Source: an uncultured Jannaschia sp. | GTDB taxonomy: Bacteria; Pseudomonadota; Alphaproteobacteria; Rhodobacterales; Rhodobacteraceae | Reading direction: 5' to 3' | Assembly (NCBI GenBank): GCA_947494145.1 | Contig: CANLTZ010000002.1 | Location: 124,001 to 188,000, forward strand | Length of the DNA stretch: 64,000 nucleotides | Shown here: positions 35,801-43,843 of the stretch, piece by piece | Position numbering within the stretch: position 1 is the first letter of the stretch | Layout of the letters: every line of letters begins with the position of its first letter | Program-made: the position numbers and the translations under genes | The notes under the pieces: model-generated | Databases searched by the model: none | Told to the model about the DNA's origin: nothing | The model's input: the letters and a program-made list of their open reading frames with translations, nothing else

Positions 35801-36306
35801 GCATCGCCGCGCTCAACAAGGAAGGGCGGCAGCGTCTTCTGGATGCGTTCGACACGGTGAACACCAATTTTTCGATGCTGTTCAAGCATCTGTTCCAGGG
35901 TGGCGAAGCCCGGCTGGAACTGGTGGAAAGCGATGATCCGCTGGAAGCGGGGCTCGAAATCATGTGCCAGCCGCCGGGCAAGAAGCTTGCCACGCTGTCG
36001 CTTCTGTCGGGGGGCGAACAGACGCTGACGGCGCTCGCGCTGATCTTTGCGGTCTTCCTGGCCAACCCCGCGCCGATCTGTGTGCTCGATGAGGTGGACG
36101 CGCCGCTGGACGATGCCAACGTCACCCGGTTCTGTGACATGCTCGATGAAATGACGCGCCGGACATCGACCCGTTTTCTCATTATTACGCACCACGCGGT
36201 GACGATGTCGCGTATGGATAGGCTGTTCGGGGTCACCATGGCGGAACAAGGCGTCAGCCAACTCGTTTCCGTAGACCTCAAGAAAGCGGAAGCGCTGGTC
36301 GCCTGA
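32845..36306 (+). CDS. smc: chromosome segregation protein SMC
   Basis: A 1153-residue structural-maintenance-of-chromosomes ATPase that condenses and aligns sister chromosomes with ScpA/ScpB. The N-terminal head has Walker A GPNGCGKSN (31-39). Two very long Ala/Glu/Arg-rich coiled coils flank a hinge around residues 505-640. The C-terminal head has the signature LSGGEQTL from about residue 1054, followed by Walker B VLDEVDAPLDD. The hinge is short and alphaproteobacterial in character. scpA and scpB are not here. A TTGACG -35-like element lies about 35 bases before the start. Confidence 0.97.
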   Translation: MRFTRLRLNGFKSFVDPTDLVIADGLTGVVGPNGCGKSNLLEALRWVMGENRPTAMRGGGMEDVIFAGAASRPARNFAEVTLALDNSERTAPAAFNDSEALDVVRRITRDAGSAYKLNGKDVRARDVQMLFADASTGAHSPALVRQGQISELINAKPQRRRRILEEAAGISGLYQRRHEAELKLNATEGNLTRVDDVIEQLAAQLATLARQAKQAARYREIGAALRRSEGMLLYRRWHEADAARAEAEGVLRARLTEAAGAERVAVQADAARAEAEGALPPLREEEAVAGAVLQRLLVARDTLAEKAAQADAEIARLAARIEQLALDAEREQTLDRDARDTIARLEEEGAALAEASDGQDGALAEAQEAAQDAAHVLRDREVELGTLTEDLARLSARHQSVVRLRQEAEARIARVAGEAEKARAATDAARQTLAGADGALADAQAQQVRAQDAAAAAETTLAEAETAREAAQEAEGHARTENAEAAGAANTLGAEVSALAKLLTRDTGEGEPLLDRLNVAPGFEAALGAAYGDDLRASELGSGDEEEAGWAALPPYDRPTTLPHGAEPLAPHVDAPEALTRGLGQVGLVDPDEAAQMQPLLAPGQVLVSRAGDLWRWDGFRASAEAAPSAAALRLQQVNRLASLRQDLEEAQQRAEGTRAAHDALALTLERRKADERAARDARREADRAATEAGRALAQAESAKGLAASRLENAQMAVARHEAEMLEAREALREAEAAARDLPPLDGAREGLETIRASVEAARMAMMARRAQADEIKRETDARERRMAQVAKELASWRDRQGSADQRLADLTGRHEAAQAELDAAKRLPEDLAQQREDLAREVERAEARRAKAADALATGETGLRDAATAAREADRAAGDAREARARAEARLDAARETLDLAQERIAEALDTTPEALLSVLDMTPDDLPGIDAIETDVTRLKRQRDALGAVNLRAEEDARSVQEEHDALAAEKVDLEQAVAELRSGIAALNKEGRQRLLDAFDTVNTNFSMLFKHLFQGGEARLELVESDDPLEAGLEIMCQPPGKKLATLSLLSGGEQTLTALALIFAVFLANPAPICVLDEVDAPLDDANVTRFCDMLDEMTRRTSTRFLIITHHAVTMSRMDRLFGVTMAEQGVSQLVSVDLKKAEALVA

Positions 36307-36346
36307 CCGGCGCCTTATCGTTTCAATTCATGTGCGGAGTATGGCC

Positions 36347-37120
36347 ATGCGCCTGACTGTCGAGACGGCCTTGTCTTACGACTTCCCGGCCCCTGCTGAC
36401 CTGCTGTTGCAGGTCGAGGCGGCGCATACCGCCGAACAATCGGTCGAGGGTGCGCTTTGGACGACCCCAGTCGAAGATTTTTCGCGCATCGACGGTGACG
36501 CCTCCGTCGGGCGCCGCGCCTGGATGCGCGCCGATGGTCGTCTGGACGTGACCTATCGTGCCACGGTCGGGATCGACCGAGCGGATGCGGATTTGGCAGC
36601 CCTGCCTGCCAGCGCCCCGCGACACCTGGATGCGCAGGCGACATCCTTCCTGATGCCGTCGCGCTATTGCCCTTCCCATGAGTTCGAGGCGTTCGTCGCC
36701 ACTGAGTTTCCGGGCCTTGGTGGTGGGGCGATGGTCGCGGCCTTGTCCGACTGGATCGGCACGAAATTCACCTATGTCGCGGGGGTCAGCACAGGCGCCA
36801 CGACGGCGCAGGACAGTTTCGTCCAGCGTCAGGGCGTGTGTCGCGACTACGCCCACGTGTTGATCGCGCTGACGCGTGCGGCCGGCATCCCCGCACGCAT
36901 GGCATCGGTCTATGCGCCCGACGTGGATCCGCCAGATTTCCATGCCGTGGTCGAAGCCCGGCTGGACGATGCCTGGCACTTAATCGACCCGACCGGTATG
37001 GCGAAGCCTTCGGATATGGCGGTGATCGGCGTGGGGCGTGACGCGGCTGACGTGTCCTTTCTGACGATCATGGGGGCCGCGACGCTTGTGTCGCAATCCG
37101 TCACGGTCGCACGTGCCTGA
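36347..37120 (+). CDS. transglutaminase-like cysteine protease family protein
   Basis: A 257-residue protein with an N-terminal beta-rich domain and a transglutaminase-like core. The catalytic triad reads Cys165 (GVCRDYAHVLIAL), His199 (DFHAVVEA) and Asp214 (LIDPTG). Such proteins act as peptidases or amidases and are often adjacent to ATP-grasp/alpha-E genes; none is present. The ATG at 36347 has GGAG eight bases upstream, whereas the ATG at 36341 has none suitably spaced. It ends facing the exonuclease gene with only 5 bp between them. Confidence 0.87.
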   Translation: MRLTVETALSYDFPAPADLLLQVEAAHTAEQSVEGALWTTPVEDFSRIDGDASVGRRAWMRADGRLDVTYRATVGIDRADADLAALPASAPRHLDAQATSFLMPSRYCPSHEFEAFVATEFPGLGGGAMVAALSDWIGTKFTYVAGVSTGATTAQDSFVQRQGVCRDYAHVLIALTRAAGIPARMASVYAPDVDPPDFHAVVEARLDDAWHLIDPTGMAKPSDMAVIGVGRDAADVSFLTIMGAATLVSQSVTVARA

Positions 37121-37125
37121 CGCCC

Positions 37126-38517
37126 TCAGACCGTATCGAGAATGCGCTGATGGCGGCGGCTTTCTTCGCGCAAGGCGCCCAGCGTCGTGATGCCGCGCGC
37201 TTCCAGAATGGGAAGCATCGCGATGAAAGCCTGTGCGGTGGCCAGTGCGTCGCCAATGGCGGTGTGGCGGTCTTCGTCGGGGATCTTGATGTTCAGCCGC
37301 GCGCAAAGCGCGTCCAGCGTGTGTTCTTCGGACCCGCCAAAAACGATGGCCGACATATGCACCGTGTCCAGCACGGGGTGGTCGAAGGCCAGTCCCGACC
37401 GTTCGCCTTCGCGGCGCAGGAAGGCCATATCGAAGGGCGCGTTATGGGCCAGGAAGACGGCATCGGTGGCAAAGCCATGGAATGCCTTGCACACCTGCCT
37501 AAAGGGCGGGGCATCCGACACCATGGCATCTGTAATGCCGTGGACATCGGCGGACACTTTGGGGATCGGGCGGCCGGGATTGACCAGCGCGTCGAACCTT
37601 TCGCCGGGCACGATCTTTCCGTTCACCACCCGCACGGCGCCTACCTGCACCACGTCGTCGCGCGCCGGGTCCAGCCCTGTGGTTTCGGTATCGAAGGCAA
37701 CCACGCAGATGTCGCGCAGCGACGTCTCGGCCAGTTCAGACGACGGGGCGCGCTCGATCAGGTCCAGGTCATAGGCCAGCGGGCGCGCTGCATCGGTGTT
37801 CAGCGGCTCCAGGATAAGGGCGTAGCAGTTGTTATCGAAGAGACGGATATGCCCCGAATAGACATTGCCCGACCGTCCTGTGACGGCGATGGGCCGCCGC
37901 CTTGCGTCGGGATCCCTCAGACCGGCCAGCGTATCGAGAATGGGCGCCTTTTCAACATAATCGAACAGGCTGCCATTTAGGCGGATGGGTGCTTCGCCCG
38001 CCATCAGATCCGCAGCCTGCCCATCATAGAGAACGACGTTATGGTCAGGGCTGACCAGTAAGGTCGCCGTCGGGATATCCGATAGAATCTGGATCAGTTG
38101 CAGGCGGTGGCGGCGCAGACGCTCAATGTCGGATGTGGTGCCGCCCGATCCCTCGGATGACAAGGTGGAAAGCCGTTCGTGCAAGGCTGCCGCGGCGGGG
38201 GCCAGGTCGCCCAGATAGGGGGCGATATCCTCACCGATTTCAGGACCTGCCTCGGTATGGGTGCCCACACGCATGCGCGCGGCCAGCGCCTCGATGGGTT
38301 TACTGACATTGGTGTCGAACAAAAGCCAGATGAACAGGGCAAGCGCAGGTAGACCGAAGCCCGCCAGGATCGCGACGGTCAGGAAGGCCGACAGCGCATC
38401 GGGCTGACCCAATTGGCGGTATCCCATCCAGACCGCACCCAAAACCACCGCGAGCGAGCCCGCCGCGACCAGACAGAAGAACAGAAAGACGCGCAGTCGC
38501 AAGGGCAGTCTGGTCAT
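37126..38517 (-). CDS. membrane-anchored sensor-like DnaQ-type 3'-5' exonuclease
   Basis: A 463-residue fusion. Two N-terminal helices (about 9-32 and 44-66) and a HAMP-like segment (FDTNVSKPIEALAARM, 67-82) are followed by a PAS-like region (about 140-240). A DEDDh exonuclease domain follows, with FDTETTGL (275-282), HNAPFD (358-363) and RHTAIGDA (417-424). The exonuclease residues are intact. Thus an epsilon-like nuclease domain is attached to a receptor architecture at the membrane. It is the last gene of the acetate-type symporter cluster, where such proteins recur in several bacteria. Its substrate and signal are unknown. Confidence 0.87.
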   Translation of the reverse strand: MTRLPLRLRVFLFFCLVAAGSLAVVLGAVWMGYRQLGQPDALSAFLTVAILAGFGLPALALFIWLLFDTNVSKPIEALAARMRVGTHTEAGPEIGEDIAPYLGDLAPAAAALHERLSTLSSEGSGGTTSDIERLRRHRLQLIQILSDIPTATLLVSPDHNVVLYDGQAADLMAGEAPIRLNGSLFDYVEKAPILDTLAGLRDPDARRRPIAVTGRSGNVYSGHIRLFDNNCYALILEPLNTDAARPLAYDLDLIERAPSSELAETSLRDICVVAFDTETTGLDPARDDVVQVGAVRVVNGKIVPGERFDALVNPGRPIPKVSADVHGITDAMVSDAPPFRQVCKAFHGFATDAVFLAHNAPFDMAFLRREGERSGLAFDHPVLDTVHMSAIVFGGSEEHTLDALCARLNIKIPDEDRHTAIGDALATAQAFIAMLPILEARGITTLGALREESRRHQRILDTV

Positions 38518-38518
38518 G

Positions 38519-39040
38519 TCACGCCTCCTCGCAGGCTGTCCTCAGCACTGGGTCGCCCGCAGGCAGGTCGCGCCAGACGGCGTTGGTGATCTGGCCATCG
38601 GCACCGAATTCCGCGCCATCCACGATGTCGGCCCGCCGCCCGTCGCTGCAATCGAACAGGATCGGGACCTTCGCAGTGCGCGACCAGCGACCATAGAACA
38701 CAAGGTCCACGATGCGCTGGTTGGGTTGGTCCGGGTGGGTGCGAATGGACTGGCGGTCCACCGCGACGAAGCGCGTCACATAGGGCAGAGCAAAGGTCCA
38801 TGGGCGAAGGTAGGATCCTTCCTTGATGCTTTGCGCGACGACCATGCCTTCGGGCATGGTGGCGCGCGTGCGGTCATACCAGCCGTATTCGCTGGAAATT
38901 GTCGCCGTGAGCATGGCAGCCCCCGCCGCGACCGGCACCAGCCACTTGGGCAGCCGTCCCTTCAGGGGGCGGTTGAGCGCCCAGACCAGCAAGCCCGCTG
39001 CAACCCCGGCCACGATGGTGCCGATGAGTTCGAAAAACAT
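38519..39040 (-). CDS. hypothetical membrane protein
   Basis: A 173-residue protein with two likely helices (about 4-22 and 33-49) and a soluble C-terminal part (residues 50-173) containing two cysteines, one in LFDCSDGRRADIVDGAEF. No family recognised. It lies between the cNMP/CBS/DUF294 protein (28 bp upstream) and the membrane exonuclease (1 bp downstream), so it is probably part of that functional unit. Its stop and the next start are practically contiguous. Confidence 0.75.
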   Translation of the reverse strand: MFFELIGTIVAGVAAGLLVWALNRPLKGRLPKWLVPVAAGAAMLTATISSEYGWYDRTRATMPEGMVVAQSIKEGSYLRPWTFALPYVTRFVAVDRQSIRTHPDQPNQRIVDLVFYGRWSRTAKVPILFDCSDGRRADIVDGAEFGADGQITNAVWRDLPAGDPVLRTACEEA

Positions 39041-39068
39041 GTCTCCTCCCGTTCTGGACCGTCCGGCC

Positions 39069-40889
39069 CTAACCCAATATCCCCCGTCCCTGCATCAGCG
39101 CCGATTGCATCGTTTTTATCACGACGAAGGCGTTACGCAGATGGCTGCGTTCGAAATCCGACAGGCTGGCGGGCGACATGAAATTGTCCGGCGCCTCCCC
39201 GCGCCGGATCTGTGCCGCCTGGTGCTTCAGCCGCGTCTCGGCCACCAAATCGTAGGCGTCCAGCAGGTCGCGGCCGCCGCCAGGGCTGATGACCCGTTCG
39301 GCCAGCGCGGCTTCCAGCCTGGCGCGGGTATTGGCGGGTTCCAACTTGCCTTGCAGGGCATACATCCGGCCCAGATCCACCACCGGGACAACGCCCGACA
39401 GCTTCATGTCGATCTTGTCGCGATGTTCCCCCGACCGGATGGTGGCGAAGCCGCGCAACAGGCCCAGCGGCGTACCGTGGGACAGGGCATTGGTCGCCAT
39501 ATGCGCGGTGAAGATCGAATTGCCCGCGGCCCTGTCCAGGGTGTCACGTTGCAAGCCGTTCCAGAGCGTTTCATCCCCGCCGATGGGCCGCAGATCGAAC
39601 ATGACCGAGGCCAGCATCTGCGCCTCTTTCGAGGGGTTGGCGATCCAATGGGCGAAGTAGTCGCGCCAGACGGAAATCGGCTGGCACCAACGGGGGTTGG
39701 TCGCCATCATGTCGCCGGGGCAGTAGACATAGCCGCAGGTGTGCAGCCCGTCGGACACGAAAGTGGCGAGTTGCTCGAAATAGCCGCGGGCGCGTTCATC
39801 CAGGTCATCTTCTAGGATAAGGCAATTGTCCTGGTCCGATACGCCTGTCTGTTCCTGCCGCCCCTGACTGCCGCAAGCGAGCCAAAGATAGCGGCCCGGC
39901 GGTGGGCCCAGCTGTTCTTCCGCCAGGCTCAGAAGTCGCCGTGTCACCACGTCCGCGACATCGGTGATCGTGCGGGTGATGACGTCGTGGCGATGACCAG
40001 CCGCCACCAGCTGCGCCAGCATCTTCGGAATACCCGACGTCGCTTTGGCCAGCCCTTGGACGCTGTCGGTGCGGGCCGCTTCCGCCACAAGACCCACGGA
40101 CGTGGTGGATTGAAACCGCGTCAGATCGGTCTGGGTCAGGATACCGACCAAGGCACCGTTTTCGACGACCGGCAAATGGCCCAATCGGTGTTCCGCCATC
40201 AGGTGCAGCACGTCAGACCCCAGTGCCGATGGCGGCAGCGTCCGCGGGTTCGGGGTCATGATCTTCGATATGGGCGTGTCGGTATCCAATCCGTCGGCCA
40301 AGGCCTTGCTGACCAGATCGCGCAAGGTGACAAGGCCCAGAAGTTCGCTGTCTTCGCTAATGCATAGGCAGGAAATCCGCCGATCTCGCATCATCTTGGC
40401 GGCCTCTGCGATGGACGTTGCAGGCGGGCAGCTGACCGGATCGGGCACCATCAGCGCATCGACCCGGACGCTGGCAAAGTCGGCGGGCCGCGCGTCGTCA
40501 CCGTCGCCTTGGCCGCGATTGAAGAAACGGGCAAAGCTTGGTTGCTCGGCGCGCAACCTATCGAAGGTCTCGCGTGGCAGGCACAGAAGCTCGGCCGGCG
40601 TAAGCGTCTTGGCGGATGTGGCCGCCAAGCCATCGCGCATCAGCCCACGTTCGCCAAAGGAATTGCCCCGTTCCAGAAGGGATACGATGCTGCCGGACCC
40701 ATCGCGGACTTCTACCCGCCCGGACCGGATGATGTAGAGCCCGTCAAGCGGCGCGCCGAACGTATAGATCGGTTCATTGGCGGCCAGGCTGATCGCGCGA
40801 AACGCGTCGGAGGTCTGGATGCGAACATGTTCCGGCAAACCATCATAGGGATGCAGGCCGGATAGGAAAGGGAGGATCGTGTCGTTCAT
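39069..40889 (-). CDS. cNMP-binding/CBS/DUF294 nucleotidyltransferase-like protein
   Basis: A 606-residue regulatory protein with domains in order: cyclic-nucleotide-binding (about 10-120), two CBS repeats (about 143-260), a DUF294-type nucleotidyltransferase with GSQGRQEQT (340-348) and the DQDN acid pair (352-355), and a DUF294 C-terminal helical domain. The layout resembles GlnD-related nucleotidyltransferases and suggests sensing of nucleotides such as AMP or ATP, perhaps to modify a protein partner. It follows the symporter gene and a strong hairpin terminator, and precedes the hypothetical membrane protein and the exonuclease. This partner set recurs around VC_2705-type symporters. Confidence 0.9.
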   Translation of the reverse strand: MNDTILPFLSGLHPYDGLPEHVRIQTSDAFRAISLAANEPIYTFGAPLDGLYIIRSGRVEVRDGSGSIVSLLERGNSFGERGLMRDGLAATSAKTLTPAELLCLPRETFDRLRAEQPSFARFFNRGQGDGDDARPADFASVRVDALMVPDPVSCPPATSIAEAAKMMRDRRISCLCISEDSELLGLVTLRDLVSKALADGLDTDTPISKIMTPNPRTLPPSALGSDVLHLMAEHRLGHLPVVENGALVGILTQTDLTRFQSTTSVGLVAEAARTDSVQGLAKATSGIPKMLAQLVAAGHRHDVITRTITDVADVVTRRLLSLAEEQLGPPPGRYLWLACGSQGRQEQTGVSDQDNCLILEDDLDERARGYFEQLATFVSDGLHTCGYVYCPGDMMATNPRWCQPISVWRDYFAHWIANPSKEAQMLASVMFDLRPIGGDETLWNGLQRDTLDRAAGNSIFTAHMATNALSHGTPLGLLRGFATIRSGEHRDKIDMKLSGVVPVVDLGRMYALQGKLEPANTRARLEAALAERVISPGGGRDLLDAYDLVAETRLKHQAAQIRRGEAPDNFMSPASLSDFERSHLRNAFVVIKTMQSALMQGRGILG

Positions 40890-40911
40890 TCGGTCGCCTT
40901 GGAACGTGAAA

Positions 40912-40943
40912 GCTCCGCCTCGGTCAATGGACCAAGGCGGAGC
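40912..40943 (-). terminator. hairpin terminator/attenuator after the symporter gene
   Basis: GCTCCGCCT (40912-40920) pairs with AGGCGGAGC (40935-40943), and the intervening GGTC/GACC extends the stem around an AATG loop, with a single mismatch. On the reverse strand the stem is followed by TTTC. It should stop or reduce transcription from the symporter into the DUF294 gene. Confidence 0.7.
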
Positions 40944-40990
40944 CAGGGACGGGTCGGCGCGGGGGAGAGATTACGCGCCGACCCGCATCT

Positions 40991-42790
40991 TCAGTGGTCG
41001 ACCGCCGCCCCGGCACCCGCAGGTGTCCGAACGCTTTCGACCAAGTCCTTGATTTCCTGTGGGGTGTCCGCAGTCGACAGCGAGACGGCATAGGCCACCC
41101 CGAAGTTGATCAGCGCACCCACCGCCCCGATGGCTGTGGATTGGATGCCGAAGAGCGACCCATCCACTGTATCCGGGAAGGAATTGGTGCCCGCGACGAA
41201 GAACCAACCCTTGTGCAGGAAGATGTAGAGCAGCGTGAAGATCAGGCCCGAGAGCATGCCGCAGACCGCGCCCACATTGTTCACCCGCTTGGAGAAGATC
41301 CCCATCATCAGGGCCGGAAAGATCGACGCCGCTGCAAGTCCGAAGGCCAAGGCCACGGTTTGCGCCGCAAATCCTGGCGGATTGAGCCCCAGATAGGTGG
41401 CCACCAGGATGGCTGCCGCCATGGCAATGCGGGCAGACATCAATTCTGCCTTCTCGGACATGTCGGGTGTCAACTGACCTTTCAGAAGGTCATGGGACAC
41501 CGCGGACGAGATCGCCAGCAATAGACCCGCCGCCGTCGACAGCGCCGCGGCCAAGCCGCCCGCCGCCACCAGACCGATCACCCAACCGGGCAGGTTGGCG
41601 ATCTCCGGGTTGGCCAGCACCAGGATGTCGCGGTTGAAGTTGGTCAGCTCATTGCCTTCCCACCCATTCGCGGCAGCCGTGGCAGCCATCTCTTCGTTGG
41701 CGTCGTTGTAGTACTGGATCCGGCCATCGCCGTTTTTGTCTTCCCAATCGAGAAGACCGGTCTTCTGCCATGTCAGCATCCAGTCGTATTCCGGTGCCGT
41801 CTCGATGGTTTCCACCGACACCGCATCGCCCTGTGCCCCATTGGGCCACATCAGCTCAGTGATGTTCAGGCGTGCCATGGCGCCGACAGCCGGGGCTGTC
41901 AGATACAGAAGCGCGATGAACACCAGGGTCCAACCAGCGGACCAACGGGCATCCGACACACGGGGCACCGTGAAGAAGCGCATGATGACATGGGGCAGAC
42001 CCGCCGTACCGATCATCAGCGACAGCGTGAACAAGACCATGTTCAGGTTATCTTTGTGCGCCTCGGTATAGCTGGCGAAGCCCAAATCCGTGACAATCTG
42101 GTCCAGCTTGGTCAGCAGGTAGACCGAACTGTCTGCGCCCCCGCTTTCCACCGTGCTGAACAGGCCAAGCGCCGGGATCGGCGTGCCGGTCAGTTGCAGC
42201 GAAATGAACACGGCCGGGATCGTGTAGGCCATGATCAGCACGCAATACTGCGCCACCTGCGTATAGGTGACCCCCTTCATGCCGCCGAACACCGCATAGG
42301 CGAAGACGACACAGGCGCCGATCAGAAGGCCGGCCGTGTTGGAGATCTCAAGGAAGCGGCCGAAGGCCACGCCGACGCCGGTCATCTGCCCGATCACGTA
42401 GGTGACCGAGGCCACGATCAGGCAGACCACCGCCACCATGCGCGCGGTCGGGGAATAGAACCGGTCGCCGATGAACTCCGACACCGTGAACTTGCCGAAC
42501 TTGCGCAAGTAGGGGGCCAGCAACAGCGCCAGCAGGACGTAGCCGCCTGTCCAGCCCATCAGGAAGGTCGAGTTGTCGTAGCCCACGAAGGCGATCAGGC
42601 CGGCCATGGAAATGAACGAAGCCGCCGACATCCAGTCGGCCGCCGTGGCCATCCCGTTGGTCACGGGGTGCACGCCGCGCCCGGCGGCGTAGAACTCGCT
42701 GGTTGAGCCCGCCCGGGCCCAGACCGCAATGCCGATGTAGAGTGCGAAGGACGCCCCTACGAACAGCAGGTTGATGGTGAATTGTTCCAT
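40991..42790 (-). CDS. sodium:solute symporter, VC_2705 subfamily (acetate-type)
   Basis: A 599-residue SSS-family carrier with about 13 predicted membrane helices. Landmarks are EFYAAGRGVHPVTNGMATAADWMSAASF, which starts the family signature, and GLPHVIMRFFTVPRVSDARWS. The large hydrophilic insert around residues 300-390 identifies the VC_2705/ActP-like subfamily. It likely imports acetate or another short monocarboxylate with sodium, as acs is in the same cluster; the exact substrate is inference. The ATG at 42790 has AGGAGG upstream and follows the DUF4212 stop by 4 bp; an alternative at 42820 overlaps that gene. Confidence 0.9.
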   Translation of the reverse strand: MEQFTINLLFVGASFALYIGIAVWARAGSTSEFYAAGRGVHPVTNGMATAADWMSAASFISMAGLIAFVGYDNSTFLMGWTGGYVLLALLLAPYLRKFGKFTVSEFIGDRFYSPTARMVAVVCLIVASVTYVIGQMTGVGVAFGRFLEISNTAGLLIGACVVFAYAVFGGMKGVTYTQVAQYCVLIMAYTIPAVFISLQLTGTPIPALGLFSTVESGGADSSVYLLTKLDQIVTDLGFASYTEAHKDNLNMVLFTLSLMIGTAGLPHVIMRFFTVPRVSDARWSAGWTLVFIALLYLTAPAVGAMARLNITELMWPNGAQGDAVSVETIETAPEYDWMLTWQKTGLLDWEDKNGDGRIQYYNDANEEMAATAAANGWEGNELTNFNRDILVLANPEIANLPGWVIGLVAAGGLAAALSTAAGLLLAISSAVSHDLLKGQLTPDMSEKAELMSARIAMAAAILVATYLGLNPPGFAAQTVALAFGLAAASIFPALMMGIFSKRVNNVGAVCGMLSGLIFTLLYIFLHKGWFFVAGTNSFPDTVDGSLFGIQSTAIGAVGALINFGVAYAVSLSTADTPQEIKDLVESVRTPAGAGAAVDH

Positions 42791-42794
42791 GGAT

Positions 42795-43094
42795 TCAGTC
42801 CTCCTCGACGCCGTATTCACGGTCGAGTTTGTTCATCCGCCACGCGTAGAAGAAGATCAGCGCAAGGAAGACGAGGATGGAGCCCTGCTGGGCGAACCAG
42901 AATCCCAGATCGGTGCCACCGATCTCGATGCCGGAAAGAAGCGGGCGCAGAAGGATGCCGAACCCGTAGGACACGATGGCCCAGATAATCAGGCTGATCG
43001 TGATGATGCGGATATTGGCCTTCCAATAGCCCGCCCCGTCCTCTGCCGCCTTGGCGGGCCTTCCAGCCCCTCGGTTTGTTGTCTGTTCCGCCAT
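42795..43094 (-). CDS. DUF4212 symporter small subunit
   Basis: A 99-residue membrane protein with two helices (about 28-52 and 65-88) flanked by a charged N-terminus, and a YAWRMNKLDREYGVEED end. It matches the DUF4212/small-subunit family that always precedes VC_2705-type symporters. It likely forms a complex with the downstream carrier, its stop lying 4 bp before that start. It corresponds to YjcH beside ActP in position rather than sequence. Confidence 0.93.
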   Translation of the reverse strand: MAEQTTNRGAGRPAKAAEDGAGYWKANIRIITISLIIWAIVSYGFGILLRPLLSGIEIGGTDLGFWFAQQGSILVFLALIFFYAWRMNKLDREYGVEED

Positions 43095-43156
43095 GTCGGC
43101 ACTCCTCCTAGATTGTCATTCGCGGGGCGCGGGCCGACTGGCCCCCGCCCCGTTCC

Positions 43157-43843
43157 TCATGCCGTTTCACTGGCAACAACATCGGCGATTGATTCGCCGA
43201 TGACTTTGATCTGGCGCATAGCGTCCACTTTTCTGAGAACGCCGCGGCGGTCGTAGTAGTCGATCAAAGGCGCCGTCTGCGCGTGGTAGGCATCGAGCCG
43301 GGACATCACCGTGGCGGCATTGTCGTCGGCGCGGCGGGTCATTTCTGTCCCGCCACAGGCGTCGCAGGTGTCTTTGACCTGCGGCGTCTTGAATTGCTCG
43401 TGGTAGCCTTCGCCGCATTTGGCGCAGGTAAAGCGGCCCGCGATGCGCTGGACCATTTGCACGTCGTCCACCTCTAGCGAGATGGCGGCGTCAATCCGCT
43501 GTCCGCTTTGGGCCAGCATCTCGTCCAGCGCTTCGGCCTGTGCCGTGGTGCGCGGGAAGCCATCCAGGACGACGCCGCTGCTGCAATCGGGCTGGGTCAG
43601 CCGCTCGCCCAGTATGGCCAGGACGATCTCATCGGTAACGAGCCCGCCGGCCTCCATGATCGGTTTGGCCAAGCGCCCGGCTTCGGTGCCCTGGGCGACG
43701 GCCTGCCGAAGCAGGTCGCCGGTCGACAATTGAACGAAGCCGAAACGGTCTTCCAGCATCCGCGCCTGGGTGCCCTTGCCCGCGCCGGGCGGCCCAAGCA
43801 GGATCAGAACCGGCGCGCTGCGGGGTGTCATTGAGCCATCCAT
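43157..43843 (-). CDS. adk: adenylate kinase with zinc-binding LID
   Basis: Interconverts AMP + ATP with 2 ADP. The 228-residue protein has the P-loop LLGPPGAGKGTQA (about residues 14-26), DGFPRT near 97, and a LID domain with two CxxC pairs (CAKC...CDAC) that should hold zinc, a form less common in proteobacteria than the unzinced LID. The ATG at 43843 overlaps the acs stop by one base (TAATG) and is preceded by GGAAGGA, so its translation is coupled to acs. The pairing makes biochemical sense: Acs produces AMP. A housekeeping adk may exist elsewhere. Confidence 0.95.
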   Translation of the reverse strand: MDGSMTPRSAPVLILLGPPGAGKGTQARMLEDRFGFVQLSTGDLLRQAVAQGTEAGRLAKPIMEAGGLVTDEIVLAILGERLTQPDCSSGVVLDGFPRTTAQAEALDEMLAQSGQRIDAAISLEVDDVQMVQRIAGRFTCAKCGEGYHEQFKTPQVKDTCDACGGTEMTRRADDNAATVMSRLDAYHAQTAPLIDYYDRRGVLRKVDAMRQIKVIGESIADVVASETA

